Notes under the pieces: generated by a model
What the model was told of the DNA's origin: nothing
What the model saw: the letters and a program-made list of their open reading frames with translations, nothing else
Database searches by the model: none
Part shown: piece after piece, positions 55,005 through 62,878 of the stretch
How the letters are laid out: each line of letters opens with the position of its first letter
Numbering within the stretch: the first letter of the stretch is position 1
Assembly: GCA_050950205.1 (NCBI GenBank)
Contig: JBMNHF010000010.1
Span: 310,001 to 374,000 of the forward strand
From: WRAV01 sp050950205
GTDB taxonomy: Bacteria > Bacillota > Clostridia > Oscillospirales > Ruminococcaceae
Direction: 5' to 3'
Length of the DNA: 64,000 nucleotides
Position numbers and translations under genes: made by a program

Positions 55005-56600
55005 GTGAACAAAGAGATTAGGCAAACAATCCAAAACGGGCAGGCCATATTGGGAATCGAGCTGGGGTCCACCCGCATCAAATCGGTTTTAATTGGCAAA
55101 GATCATGCGCCTATTGCTACGGGCAGCCACGAATGGGAAAATCGGTTGGAAAACGGCATATGGACTTATCATTTGGACGATGTTTGGTCGGGGCTGCAAA
55201 ATAGCTATCAAAAGCTGGCTGCCGATGTGCAGAAAAAATACGATGTTGCTCTGACTGGCGTGGAGGCCATCGGTATTTCCGCCATGATGCATGGGTATTT
55301 GGTATTTGACAAGGCGGGCAACCAATTGGTGCCCTTCCGCACCTGGCGCAACACCACCACCGAGCAGGCCGCCAACATCCTCACCCAAGCCTTTGAGTTT
55401 AATGTACCTCTGCGCTGGAATATCTCCCATCTGTATCAGGCGCTGTTAAACCAAGAGCCCCATGTGGGCAGCATTGATTTTCTCACCACCCTCTCCGGCT
55501 ATGTGCACTGGCAGCTCACCGGCCAAAAGGTGCTGGGAGTGGGAGATGCCTCCGGAGTCTTCCCCATTGACAGTTCCACCAACACCTATGACGCCGGCAT
55601 GGTGGAGAAATTTGACCAGCTTTCGGCCAAACTGGGATTTGAGAAGAAGCTGCTGGATATTCTGCCCAAGGTGCTGGTGGCAGGGGAGTCGGCCGGCAAC
55701 CTGACCGCCGAGGGAGCCCGCCTGCTGGATCCCACCGGGACCTTGCAGCCGGGAGTTCCCATGTGCCCGCCCGAGGGGGATGCCGGAACCGGTATGGTAG
55801 CCACCAACAGCGTGGCCAAACGCACCGGAAATGTGTCGGCGGGAACCTCCATTTTCTCCATGGTGGTGCTGGAAAAGCCCTTATCCAGCGTGTATACCGA
55901 AATCGATATGGTGACAACCCCTTCCGGGGCCCCGGTAGCCATGGTACACTGCAACAACTGCACCAGCGATTTGGATGCTTGGGTGCGGCTGTTTGGGCAG
56001 CTGCTGGAGGCGGTAGGCGCTAAGGTGGAGCGCCCCGATTTGTACGACGCATTGTACTTTTCGGCGTTGGAGGGCGATATGGACTGCGGCGGCGTCATGA
56101 GCTACAACTACGTATCGGGAGAGCCCCTTACCGGCTTTGACGATGGTCGCCCCTTGCTGGTGCGCGCTTCCAATGCCAACTTTACTTTGGCGAATTTTAT
56201 GCGGGCACAGCTGTTCTCCATCATGGCCACCTTGAAAATCGGCATGGACATTTTAACGGAAAAAGAGCATGTGACACTGGATAAGCTGCTGGGGCACGGC
56301 GGACTGTTTAAAACCAAGGAGGTAGGGCAGCGCCTGATGGCGGCGGCCCTGAATGTGCCGGTAGCTGTCATGGAATCCGCCGGGGAGGGCGGCGCCTGGG
56401 GCATTGCTCTACTGGCTGCCTACCTGGTGCGAAACCAAGGCAAGCAACCCCTAGAAGACTATTTGAACGAAAAGGTGTTTGCCGGTCTGTCCGGTTCCTG
56501 CATTGCCCCTGTGGCGGAAGATGTGGAGAGTTTTGCTCACTTTATGAAGCGCTATGAGGCAGGCCTTGCGGTGGAACGGGCTGCCGTTGACCACCTGTAA
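55005..56600 (+). CDS. FGGY-family carbohydrate kinase
   Basis: A 531-residue sugar kinase with two ASKHA domains. The N-terminal phosphate loop is GIELGSTRIKSVLI near 15-28; GISAMMHG, RTWRNTTTEQAA and GTSIFSMVVLE follow, then the C-terminal ADP-binding LGHGGLFKTKEVGQRLMAAAL and ESAGEGGAWG. GTG 55005 is the start because AGGAGG lies eight bases upstream; a longer frame from 54867 overlaps fucI and lacks support. It probably phosphorylates the ketose made by the isomerase (L-fuculose or a related ketose). At 531 residues it is longer than E. coli FucK (about 472), so xylulokinase-like or ribulokinase-like substrates are also possible. Confidence 0.9.
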   Translation: MNKEIRQTIQNGQAILGIELGSTRIKSVLIGKDHAPIATGSHEWENRLENGIWTYHLDDVWSGLQNSYQKLAADVQKKYDVALTGVEAIGISAMMHGYLVFDKAGNQLVPFRTWRNTTTEQAANILTQAFEFNVPLRWNISHLYQALLNQEPHVGSIDFLTTLSGYVHWQLTGQKVLGVGDASGVFPIDSSTNTYDAGMVEKFDQLSAKLGFEKKLLDILPKVLVAGESAGNLTAEGARLLDPTGTLQPGVPMCPPEGDAGTGMVATNSVAKRTGNVSAGTSIFSMVVLEKPLSSVYTEIDMVTTPSGAPVAMVHCNNCTSDLDAWVRLFGQLLEAVGAKVERPDLYDALYFSALEGDMDCGGVMSYNYVSGEPLTGFDDGRPLLVRASNANFTLANFMRAQLFSIMATLKIGMDILTEKEHVTLDKLLGHGGLFKTKEVGQRLMAAALNVPVAVMESAGEGGAWGIALLAAYLVRNQGKQPLEDYLNEKVFAGLSGSCIAPVAEDVESFAHFMKRYEAGLAVERAAVDHL

Positions 56601-56966
56601 AGCCTCCGGGAAAAAACCGGTGCTCCAGCCCGGAAGGGTAAAAAATTAAGAATGAAATAGGCTATATCCCTAAAACAGTTTCTTCCCCTCATTTTTTGAG
56701 GCCGGTTGCTCCATGGGGAGAGAACACTGGTTTTTCTAGGATGGATGGCGTCCCTATGGGGAAAAAGCGGTTGTGGCAATTCCGAAAGGAAAGGCCGGCC
56801 GCTTTTGTTTTGTCCAAACGTCTTTTTTCGTCTCCTTTGCTTGGAGGTGATGCAAAAGGAGGGTTTTGAATAAGAATTCAAAACCCTCGGAAAAAACACA
56901 GTATTGGCCGGTATCCTTCGTTTCCTTTTGCTTGCTGTTCCATCCGTCAGGTGGCGGCAAAGCCAG
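56601..56966. other. Intergenic region between the kinase and the convergent lyase gene
   Basis: It is a 366-base stretch with a possible C/G-rich hairpin near 56780 (GGCCGGCC), the terminator of the lyase gene, and no gene that I can support. Confidence 0.5.
56861..56886 (-). terminator. Terminator of the minus-strand lyase gene
   Basis: On the minus strand, GGGTTTTGAA pairs with TTCAAAACCC around a six-base loop, followed by TCCTTTTGC. Confidence 0.65.
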
Positions 56967-57896
56967 TTAGATTTTTCCAGCTTCCCTCAGGGTTGCCATC
57001 ATCACTTCGGTCTCCTCCGGAGTGATGGGAGCAATGGGGTTGCGAGCCGGACCTACTTTGATGCCGGTAACGGCTTCGATAGCTGGGCGGAGAATGGGGT
57101 TGGGCAGGATGCGCCCGTTTTGGCCGCAAGATTTGCAGAATTTGTAAATGGGAAGGAAGATCTCGTAAGCCTTTTTGTTGTCGCCTTTTTCGTATGCTTC
57201 GAAAATGGCGCGGATTTCTTTGCCGAAAATGTGGGAACCACCGCTGATAATGCCGACTGCACCCTGCACAATGGTGGGGAGCAGCATGATGTCGTCACCG
57301 TTGAAGAGAACAAATTCGGGATCGACATCTTTGGTGGCCAGGTAGTAATCGCTCAGCTGGGTGGGGTTGATGCCGGCCTCGTCCTTGATGCCAATGATGT
57401 TGTCAATGGCAGCCAGTTTGCCCACCGTCTCGGGCTCTAGGTTGACGCCAACAAAAATGGGGATATTGTAGAGCATAATGTTGCAGGTGGTGCTTTCTGC
57501 AAGAATTTTGTAGTGGTTGTACAGGCCGTTCTGGTCGGGCTTGTTGTAAAAAGGAGCCACAACCATGCAGGTCTCGATTCCCAGAGCCTCAGCTTCCTTG
57601 GTGAGTGCTATGGTTTCTTTGGTAGAAGCACAACCGGTACCCGCAATCACAGGTTTACGCCCTGCGGCAGTTTTCACTGCTGTCTTCATCAGCTCTACAC
57701 GCTCATCAAAGGTAAGTAGGGAAGCTTCGCCAGTGGTACCTGTTACAATAAGAGTATCACAAAGGTCGTTATCAATCAAGTAATTAATGAGTTGAGCGTA
57801 TTTTTCGTAGTCAACTTCTTCGTTTTCCTTGTAGGGGGTCACTACAGGAATTAGAATTTTGCCGTACTTGTTGCAGAAGATCTCTTTCTTGCCCAT
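56967..57896 (-). CDS. DapA/NanA-superfamily lyase, copy A
   Basis: A 309-residue (beta/alpha)8 lyase of the dihydrodipicolinate-synthase/N-acetylneuraminate-lyase superfamily. VTGTTGEASLL holds the pyruvate-contacting Thr pair, MLYNIPIF holds the conserved Tyr, and IIGIKDEAG holds the Schiff-base Lys. Classical DapA would sit with other lysine genes; here it stands opposite another lyase and near a GntR gene and an ABC importer, so a catabolic aldolase for a 2-keto-3-deoxy sugar acid or related compound is more likely. ATG 57896 has AAGGAG eight bases upstream. Its promoter carries an operator copy. Confidence 0.85.
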   Translation of the reverse strand: MGKKEIFCNKYGKILIPVVTPYKENEEVDYEKYAQLINYLIDNDLCDTLIVTGTTGEASLLTFDERVELMKTAVKTAAGRKPVIAGTGCASTKETIALTKEAEALGIETCMVVAPFYNKPDQNGLYNHYKILAESTTCNIMLYNIPIFVGVNLEPETVGKLAAIDNIIGIKDEAGINPTQLSDYYLATKDVDPEFVLFNGDDIMLLPTIVQGAVGIISGGSHIFGKEIRAIFEAYEKGDNKKAYEIFLPIYKFCKSCGQNGRILPNPILRPAIEAVTGIKVGPARNPIAPITPEETEVMMATLREAGKI

Positions 57897-57946
57897 CAAC
57901 TTAACTCCTTACATTGTATTGTGTTTCTACGACAACCAATATTCAG

Positions 57947-57958
57947 ACTGTCTGATGT
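57947..57958 (+). promoter_or_regulatory. Operator motif copy 3
   Basis: ACTGTCTGATGT, next to CAGAC so that CAGACTGTCTG forms a palindrome. It lies about 12 bases downstream of the minus-strand promoter of lyase A. Confidence 0.7.
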
Positions 57959-57970
57959 CCTTACGGTTGT

Positions 57971-57999
57971 AGCATAGCATTTTTCATTCTACTTGTCAA
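57971..57999 (-). promoter_or_regulatory. Promoter of lyase A
   Basis: On the minus strand, TTGACA and TATGCT are separated by 17 bases. Confidence 0.8.
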
Positions 58000-58044
58000 T
58001 TGCAAATTTAATTTTATCTTTTATACTTAATTTTTTAGAATTTA

Positions 58045-58073
58045 TTGACATAATATTTGATTGCATTTATAAT
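58045..58073 (+). promoter_or_regulatory. Promoter of lyase B
   Basis: A perfect sigma-A consensus: TTGACA, 17 bases, TATAAT. Operator copy 4 begins ten bases after the -10 box. Confidence 0.88.
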
Positions 58074-58082
58074 ATTAGCAGG

Positions 58083-58094
58083 ATTGTCTGATGA
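58083..58094 (+). promoter_or_regulatory. Operator motif copy 4
   Basis: ATTGTCTGATGA, over the expected transcription start of lyase B. The same arrangement recurs at 59263, which supports repression. Confidence 0.75.
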
Positions 58095-58150
58095 CTGGAA
58101 ATACTTGGTGATATTGTAACAATATTATTAATGATCTGAAGGAGGCCGTT

Positions 58151-59038
58151 ATGTTAGAAAAAACATTCTACGGAATTATCCCCCCCGCTTTAACGCCCTT
58201 TACGCGGGATGGCGAATTGGATATGGCGCTTTTTGAGAAAGACATAAGGCTACTGCTGGATGCCGGTGTTCACGGTATCAGCATAGGCGGCTCCACCGGC
58301 GAAGGCGCCTTTTTGGATGACAATGAGCTTCACCAATTAATTGCCCACGTGCGCAAGATGGACTCCGACATTCCCATTTTGGCTGGCATTATCCGCAATA
58401 GCGCCAGAAGTGCCATTTCTGCCGGCAAGGCGGCAAAAGCGGCCGGGGCAAATGGCTTGATGATTACCCCTACCTCCTATACGCCCCTGGTTCCGGATGA
58501 GGATGGCAACTATGCCTATTTCAACGAGATCTCCAATGCCATTGATCTTCCCATTGTGATTTACAATGTGGTAAAGCAGAATGTAATCTCCGCCCCTCTT
58601 TTTAAACGCATGGCAGAGGGGATTGAGAATGTGCAGGGCATTAAGCAGAGCTGTGGCAGCATCCCGGCCCTTTATGATATGCTGATGACCTGTGGCAAGT
58701 CCGCCACCATATACAGTGCTACCGACGAAATGCTGTGCACCACCTACGAACTGGGTGCAGCCGGTGCCATTTCGGCAGTACTTACCGTTTTCCCCGAAAT
58801 TTGTGTGGAAATGTGGAATGAAGTCAAGGCGGGCAACGTTGAAAAAGCGCGGAGCTTACAGGATCGCATCTATTTTGTATGGCAGGCCATTGCCGGAAAC
58901 CAGTTCCCCATCCGTGCGAAATATGCCCTTAAGCTGCTGGGACGGGATCTGGGATATACCCGCAATCCCATCACCTCCATCTCCGATGCCGAGAAGGAAC
59001 GCATTCGATCTGCCCTGCAGCAAAACGGTTTTATTTAG
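58151..59038 (+). CDS. DapA/NanA-superfamily lyase, copy B
   Basis: A 295-residue lyase of the same superfamily as the gene on the other side of the shared regulatory region. SIGGSTGEGAFL has Ser-Thr where copy A has Thr-Thr; VIYNVVKQN holds the Tyr; VQGIKQSCG holds the Schiff-base Lys. The GGSTGE form is closer to N-acetylneuraminate lyase and 2-keto-3-deoxy-sugar-acid aldolases than to DapA. The two copies are clearly different, so they probably do not do the same reaction. AAGGAGG lies before ATG 58151. The gene ends 550 bases before the importer. Confidence 0.85.
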   Translation: MLEKTFYGIIPPALTPFTRDGELDMALFEKDIRLLLDAGVHGISIGGSTGEGAFLDDNELHQLIAHVRKMDSDIPILAGIIRNSARSAISAGKAAKAAGANGLMITPTSYTPLVPDEDGNYAYFNEISNAIDLPIVIYNVVKQNVISAPLFKRMAEGIENVQGIKQSCGSIPALYDMLMTCGKSATIYSATDEMLCTTYELGAAGAISAVLTVFPEICVEMWNEVKAGNVEKARSLQDRIYFVWQAIAGNQFPIRAKYALKLLGRDLGYTRNPITSISDAEKERIRSALQQNGFI

Positions 59039-59143
59039 TCGTTAAGACTGAAAACCTGCTCTTTTCTTGGTGGATGGCAATATCGGTGTTTTTGGCATGA
59101 CAAGCATTCTAATAGAGAACTCGCTTTGGATGCTTAACGTTAT

Positions 59144-59155
59144 ATTGTCAGACAT
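59144..59155 (+). promoter_or_regulatory. Operator motif copy 5
   Basis: ATTGTCAGACAT, containing the palindrome TGTCAGACA, 71 bases before the -35 box of the importer promoter. Confidence 0.75.
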
Positions 59156-59225
59156 CATAACAATTATTGGCTAATTGTTTACTAAAGCCAATAAGAATGC
59201 GAAAATATAAACAAAAATATAACTA

Positions 59226-59254
59226 TTGACAAAGATAACCTCATGAATTATAAT
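59226..59254 (+). promoter_or_regulatory. Promoter of the ABC importer
   Basis: A perfect sigma-A consensus: TTGACA, 17 bases, TATAAT, with operator copy 6 starting nine bases downstream. Confidence 0.9.
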
Positions 59255-59262
59255 CATAACAG

Positions 59263-59274
59263 ATTGTCAGATGT
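59263..59274 (+). promoter_or_regulatory. Operator motif copy 6
   Basis: ATTGTCAGATGT, over the expected transcription start of the importer operon. Confidence 0.78.
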
Positions 59275-59613
59275 CTTTAAACATAAGCGCTGAAAGGGGG
59301 AATGGGCAGCAGAAGCCTATAATTTTATTCGGTTTCCTCTGTGAGTCACCCTTGGTATGGCATGATTAGGGATGATGTTTCCTGCTGCTTTCTCTCAAAG
59401 GGATGGATGACATAATAAGTTTGGTAGGCTAGAGTTTTTTCGTATATGACAAATGCAGGTTCTGTTTGTATTTCCGTAGGGCTATGGCTAGGGCTATCGC
59501 TCTAGATCCAAGAATGTTCCCCAGCGAAAGCAGCGGCTTCCTGTGTTTTTACACAAAAACCAAGCAAAATTTATGACGGAGCTACCATATTTTAATTGAC
59601 AAGGAGAACAATT

Positions 59614-60843
59614 ATGAGTCGGAAAATTTTCGTAACAACACTCATTATCGCCCTTATCGCAAATCTCTTAACTGCCTGCGGCGCTCCGGCCGCTACTTCT
59701 CAAGCGCAAAGCAGCACCGCTGCTCCCGCCGCTTCACAGAGTGCCGAAAGCAAAAGCGCTGACGCTGCTGCACCGGCAGAAACCACAGACGGGGAGATCG
59801 TGTTTGGCGTAATCTCCGCCATTACAGGTTCTTTCCCCATGGCCGGCGAGATGACCAGAAAAGGCGTGGAAATGGCTTGTGAGGAAATCAACAGCGCCGG
59901 TGGCGTTCTGGGCAAGAAGCTGGTTCCTCAGTTTGAAGACGACGCCGCAAAGCAAGATATGGCAGTAAACGCCGCCAAAAAATTGATCAGCGACAAAGTG
60001 GTTGCGATTCTTGGCCCCAATATGAGCACAAACGTCATTGCCATTAGCGAGGACATTAAAGCCGCTAAAATGCCCACCCTGGTTGGCGGAACCAGCCCCA
60101 AAATCTATGATTTGAACAACGAATACATATTCCGGATTCGCCCTGCGGATACCATTTCTGCAGCAGCTGCCGCCCAATACATGTACGAAGACGTGGGTGC
60201 CCGCACCATTGGCGTGCTCACCAACAACGACGACTTTGGTTCCGGCGGTAAAGATGTCATTCTTTCTTACCTGAACACCAAAGACGATGTCACCGTTGTG
60301 GAACAGGGAGTCAACTCCGGAGATAAGGACCTGACCGGTCAAATCGTTATGTTTAAAAACGCCGGCATCGATGCCCTGATTTACTGGGGACATGACGCTG
60401 AAGTGTCCATTCTGGCCCGCCAGACAACCGAGCTGGGTCTGGATGTTCCCACCGTTACTTCCGGAAGCCTTCCTCAGGTAGTAGGTTCTCTGGACGCCGA
60501 ATATGTAGCCGGATGGTGTGTATCCACCGATATGTCCGCTGCCGACACACGCCCTGCTATGGCGGAATTCGTAAAGAAGTTTAACGAAAAATACAGCATG
60601 GATCCCGAAGTATATGCAACAGCTTTTTACGGCGGCACCATCTTGTTGGCCGATGCCCTGCAACGCGCCGGCTCTACCGATGCCGAGGCTCTTGTAAAGG
60701 CCCTGCAGGAAACCAAGGATGTAGCTGGCCCCATCGGCAACTACAATTGCCAGCCCAACCGGGATATGCTCAAGGGCTGCACAATCATGCAGTATGACGG
60801 GAACAAAGAGGAATCCGTGGTTGCCAACGTAGTAGTCGGATAA
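59614..60843 (+). CDS. Branched-chain-amino-acid-type substrate-binding lipoprotein (LivK/HAAT)
   Basis: A 409-residue extracellular binding protein. The lipoprotein signal ends in ANLLTACG, followed by a short Ala/Ser/Gln linker, then the mature domain (EIVFGVISAITGSFPMAG near 55-72, GVEMACEEINSAGG, VAILGPNMSTNVIAIS). It belongs to the Leu/Ile/Val-binding or amide-type group, which also includes proteins for organic acids and amides. ATG 59614 has AAGGAG nine bases upstream. It is the first gene of a five-gene importer and is followed by a perfect 40-base palindrome, which probably limits read-through. The neighbouring lyases suggest a sugar-acid or aromatic-acid-like substrate rather than an amino acid, but this is inference. 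Confidence 0.9.
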   Translation: MSRKIFVTTLIIALIANLLTACGAPAATSQAQSSTAAPAASQSAESKSADAAAPAETTDGEIVFGVISAITGSFPMAGEMTRKGVEMACEEINSAGGVLGKKLVPQFEDDAAKQDMAVNAAKKLISDKVVAILGPNMSTNVIAISEDIKAAKMPTLVGGTSPKIYDLNNEYIFRIRPADTISAAAAAQYMYEDVGARTIGVLTNNDDFGSGGKDVILSYLNTKDDVTVVEQGVNSGDKDLTGQIVMFKNAGIDALIYWGHDAEVSILARQTTELGLDVPTVTSGSLPQVVGSLDAEYVAGWCVSTDMSAADTRPAMAEFVKKFNEKYSMDPEVYATAFYGGTILLADALQRAGSTDAEALVKALQETKDVAGPIGNYNCQPNRDMLKGCTIMQYDGNKEESVVANVVVG

Positions 60844-60900
60844 TCGACGCATCAACCGGTCTTATTTGTTCTGGCCTATGCCCTAGTATGCCCTATACAA

Positions 60901-60940
60901 TGGAATACACAAGGCCTTTTAAAAGGCCTTGTGTATTCCA
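60901..60940. repeat. Perfect 40-base palindrome between the binding protein and permease genes
   Basis: TGGAATACACAAGGCCTTTT and its exact reverse complement follow each other with no spacer. No T tract follows (CAAAATTAATG), so it is more likely an mRNA-stabilising or partial-termination hairpin than a full terminator. Such elements raise binding-protein output over permeases in many importers. Confidence 0.85.
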
Positions 60941-61010
60941 AAATTAATGTAGGGCAGCCTTTATCGTCTAATAGACCGAAATCAGCAGAGAAAGAGAGGC
61001 GAGGGTAACC

Positions 61011-61877
61011 ATGGAGGTTTTTCTCCAACTATTGGTGAGTGGTGCGGCAATTGGTTTTATTTATGCTCTTGTCGGCTTAGAATACACCATCGTATACAAT
61101 GCTACAAACCTTTTGAATTTTGCGCATGATAAGTTTATTATGTTAGGCGCATATTTTTTTGTGGGAACTTTTATTCTGGACCTCGGACTTCCCATCTGGT
61201 TGGCCATTGTGTTGAGTCTTATCATCATGTTTTTGTTTGGCGTAGTGGTATCCATGGGTATTTTTAACCCGTTGCGGAACATGGATTCCCGCTTGTTCGC
61301 CATTATGGGCACCATTGCATTGGGGCGAATTATAAATGAAATGGCACGCCTTGTTTGGGGGGCGCTGCCATTATCTATCACAGGATTTATGACCGGTGTG
61401 TTTCGGTTTGGCAATATTGTAATTTCCAAAGCCAATGTGCTGATTATTGTCATTGCTGTTCTGATGGTGCTTTCTCTGCACCTTTATATGAAACATACCA
61501 AGATGGGAAAGGCAATGCGCTGCATTAACCAAAACAAAGCGGCTTCGACTCTAATGGGAATTAATGTAGGGCAAAACATCAACCTTACCCTGGGCATCAG
61601 CGCAGTCATTTGTGGGGTCATTGGAATTCTCTTGGTTCCCATGTACAATGTGGAATCCAGTATGGCCACCATGATTGGCATGAAAGGTTTCGCCGCAGGT
61701 GTGGTGGGAGGCTTCGGTTACATTCCCGGAGCTATTTTGGGAGGCATTCTTGTGGGACTGGTCGAAACATTGAGTGTGATGTTTCTGCCCGCAGTTTATA
61801 AAGACTGTGTGGCCTTTGCGCTGCTCATTGTATTCCTTCTCATCCGGCCGCTGGGAATCCTGGGTCATCGGAGGTAG
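61011..61877 (+). CDS. Branched-chain-type ABC permease (LivH)
   Basis: A 288-residue inner-membrane permease with about eight hydrophobic segments. Family features are GAAIGFIYALVGLEYTIVYNATNLLNFAHD near 12-41 and, in the coupling part, RCINQNKAASTLMGINVGQNINLTLGISA, then GGFGYIPGAILGGILVGLVE. ATG 61011 follows GAGGGTAACC. Its stop overlaps the Shine-Dalgarno region of livM, so the two are co-transcribed and coupled. Confidence 0.93.
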   Translation: MEVFLQLLVSGAAIGFIYALVGLEYTIVYNATNLLNFAHDKFIMLGAYFFVGTFILDLGLPIWLAIVLSLIIMFLFGVVVSMGIFNPLRNMDSRLFAIMGTIALGRIINEMARLVWGALPLSITGFMTGVFRFGNIVISKANVLIIVIAVLMVLSLHLYMKHTKMGKAMRCINQNKAASTLMGINVGQNINLTLGISAVICGVIGILLVPMYNVESSMATMIGMKGFAAGVVGGFGYIPGAILGGILVGLVETLSVMFLPAVYKDCVAFALLIVFLLIRPLGILGHRR

Positions 61878-61882
61878 TGGAG

Positions 61883-62878
61883 ATGAAAACAATAAACAGC
61901 AGCGTTTTGCGCAAGTTGATATTGGTAGCAATGATTTTCATTGCTTTTCTGATACCTCTGTTTACAAACAACTTATATTATCTAACCCTTTTTGACCAAG
62001 CCATGATCAATATGATTGTGGTTATGGGGTTAAACTTTATTACCGGACTCACCGGCCAGATGAATATGGGAACGGCGGCCTTTTTTGCACTGGGTGCTTA
62101 CTCGGTGGCCTTGGGTCACCTGCATTTCGGATTATCCGCTTGGGCAGGCTTGGGCATTGCCATTGTTGTGGGCCTATTGTTAGGGCGGGGGTTGGGCTAC
62201 CCCAGCTTGCGCATCCATGGATTTTACCTTACCCTAACCACCATTGGATTTTGCGAAATTGTACGGCTGCTTCTGCTGAATCTAAGCGATTTGACAGGCG
62301 GTGCATTGGGGGTTCGCGAGATTCCCGGGTTTAGTGTATTTGGGGTAGTCATTCGCAGCGAAAGGTCGTTCTACTATTTCCTGCTGGTGTTTGTCGTCCT
62401 GGCAGCTTTTATCTCGTGGCGCATTGTGAACTCCAAATGGGGGAGAGCCTTTAAGGCAATCAAGGACAACCCGGAAGCTGCGGAATCCTGCGGCATCAAT
62501 ACTGCAAAGATCAAGATCCTTGCCTTTACACTGGCTGCCGTATTTGGAAGTGTGGGCGGCGCTTTTTATGCCAGTTTGATGGGGTATATCAGCCCCAACA
62601 CATTTACGACCGAACTGTCCACCAACTACCTGGTTATGATGATGATTGGCGGAATTGGCAGTGTGGGAGGAAATATTGTAGGAGCTGCCCTGGTAACCAT
62701 CTTGCCAGAGATTTTACGCTTTTTAAAAGAGTACTATTGGCTTATCTTCAGTATTATCACATTGCTGTTTGCAATTTTCTTCCCCTATGGACTGGCATCC
62801 CTACCCAGAATCATGATGGGTATGCTGGGCGGCAAACAAAAAGGAGGTGTTTCGCTTGAAAACAATTCTCAAGATTGA
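61883..62878 (+). CDS. Branched-chain-type ABC permease (LivM)
   Basis: A 331-residue permease, the LivM partner of the upstream LivH. GLNFITGLTGQMNMGTAAFFALGAY is the family signature, followed by the conserved central GYPSLRIHGFYLTLTTIGFCEIVRLL and the coupling segment RAFKAIKDNPEAAESCGIN. ATG 61883 (GGAGG eight bases upstream) is preferred to GTG 61877. Its 3' end overlaps the start of the ATPase gene by 23 bases. Confidence 0.92.
   Translation: MKTINSSVLRKLILVAMIFIAFLIPLFTNNLYYLTLFDQAMINMIVVMGLNFITGLTGQMNMGTAAFFALGAYSVALGHLHFGLSAWAGLGIAIVVGLLLGRGLGYPSLRIHGFYLTLTTIGFCEIVRLLLLNLSDLTGGALGVREIPGFSVFGVVIRSERSFYYFLLVFVVLAAFISWRIVNSKWGRAFKAIKDNPEAAESCGINTAKIKILAFTLAAVFGSVGGAFYASLMGYISPNTFTTELSTNYLVMMMIGGIGSVGGNIVGAALVTILPEILRFLKEYYWLIFSIITLLFAIFFPYGLASLPRIMMGMLGGKQKGGVSLENNSQD

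Larger units (their letters stand above)
59039..59613. other. Regulatory region and long leader of the ABC importer
   Basis: This 575-base region contains operator copies 5 and 6 and a perfect promoter. The leader from about 59261 to 59613 is some 350 bases long. I did not recognise a riboswitch in it, and I see no gene. Confidence 0.6.
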
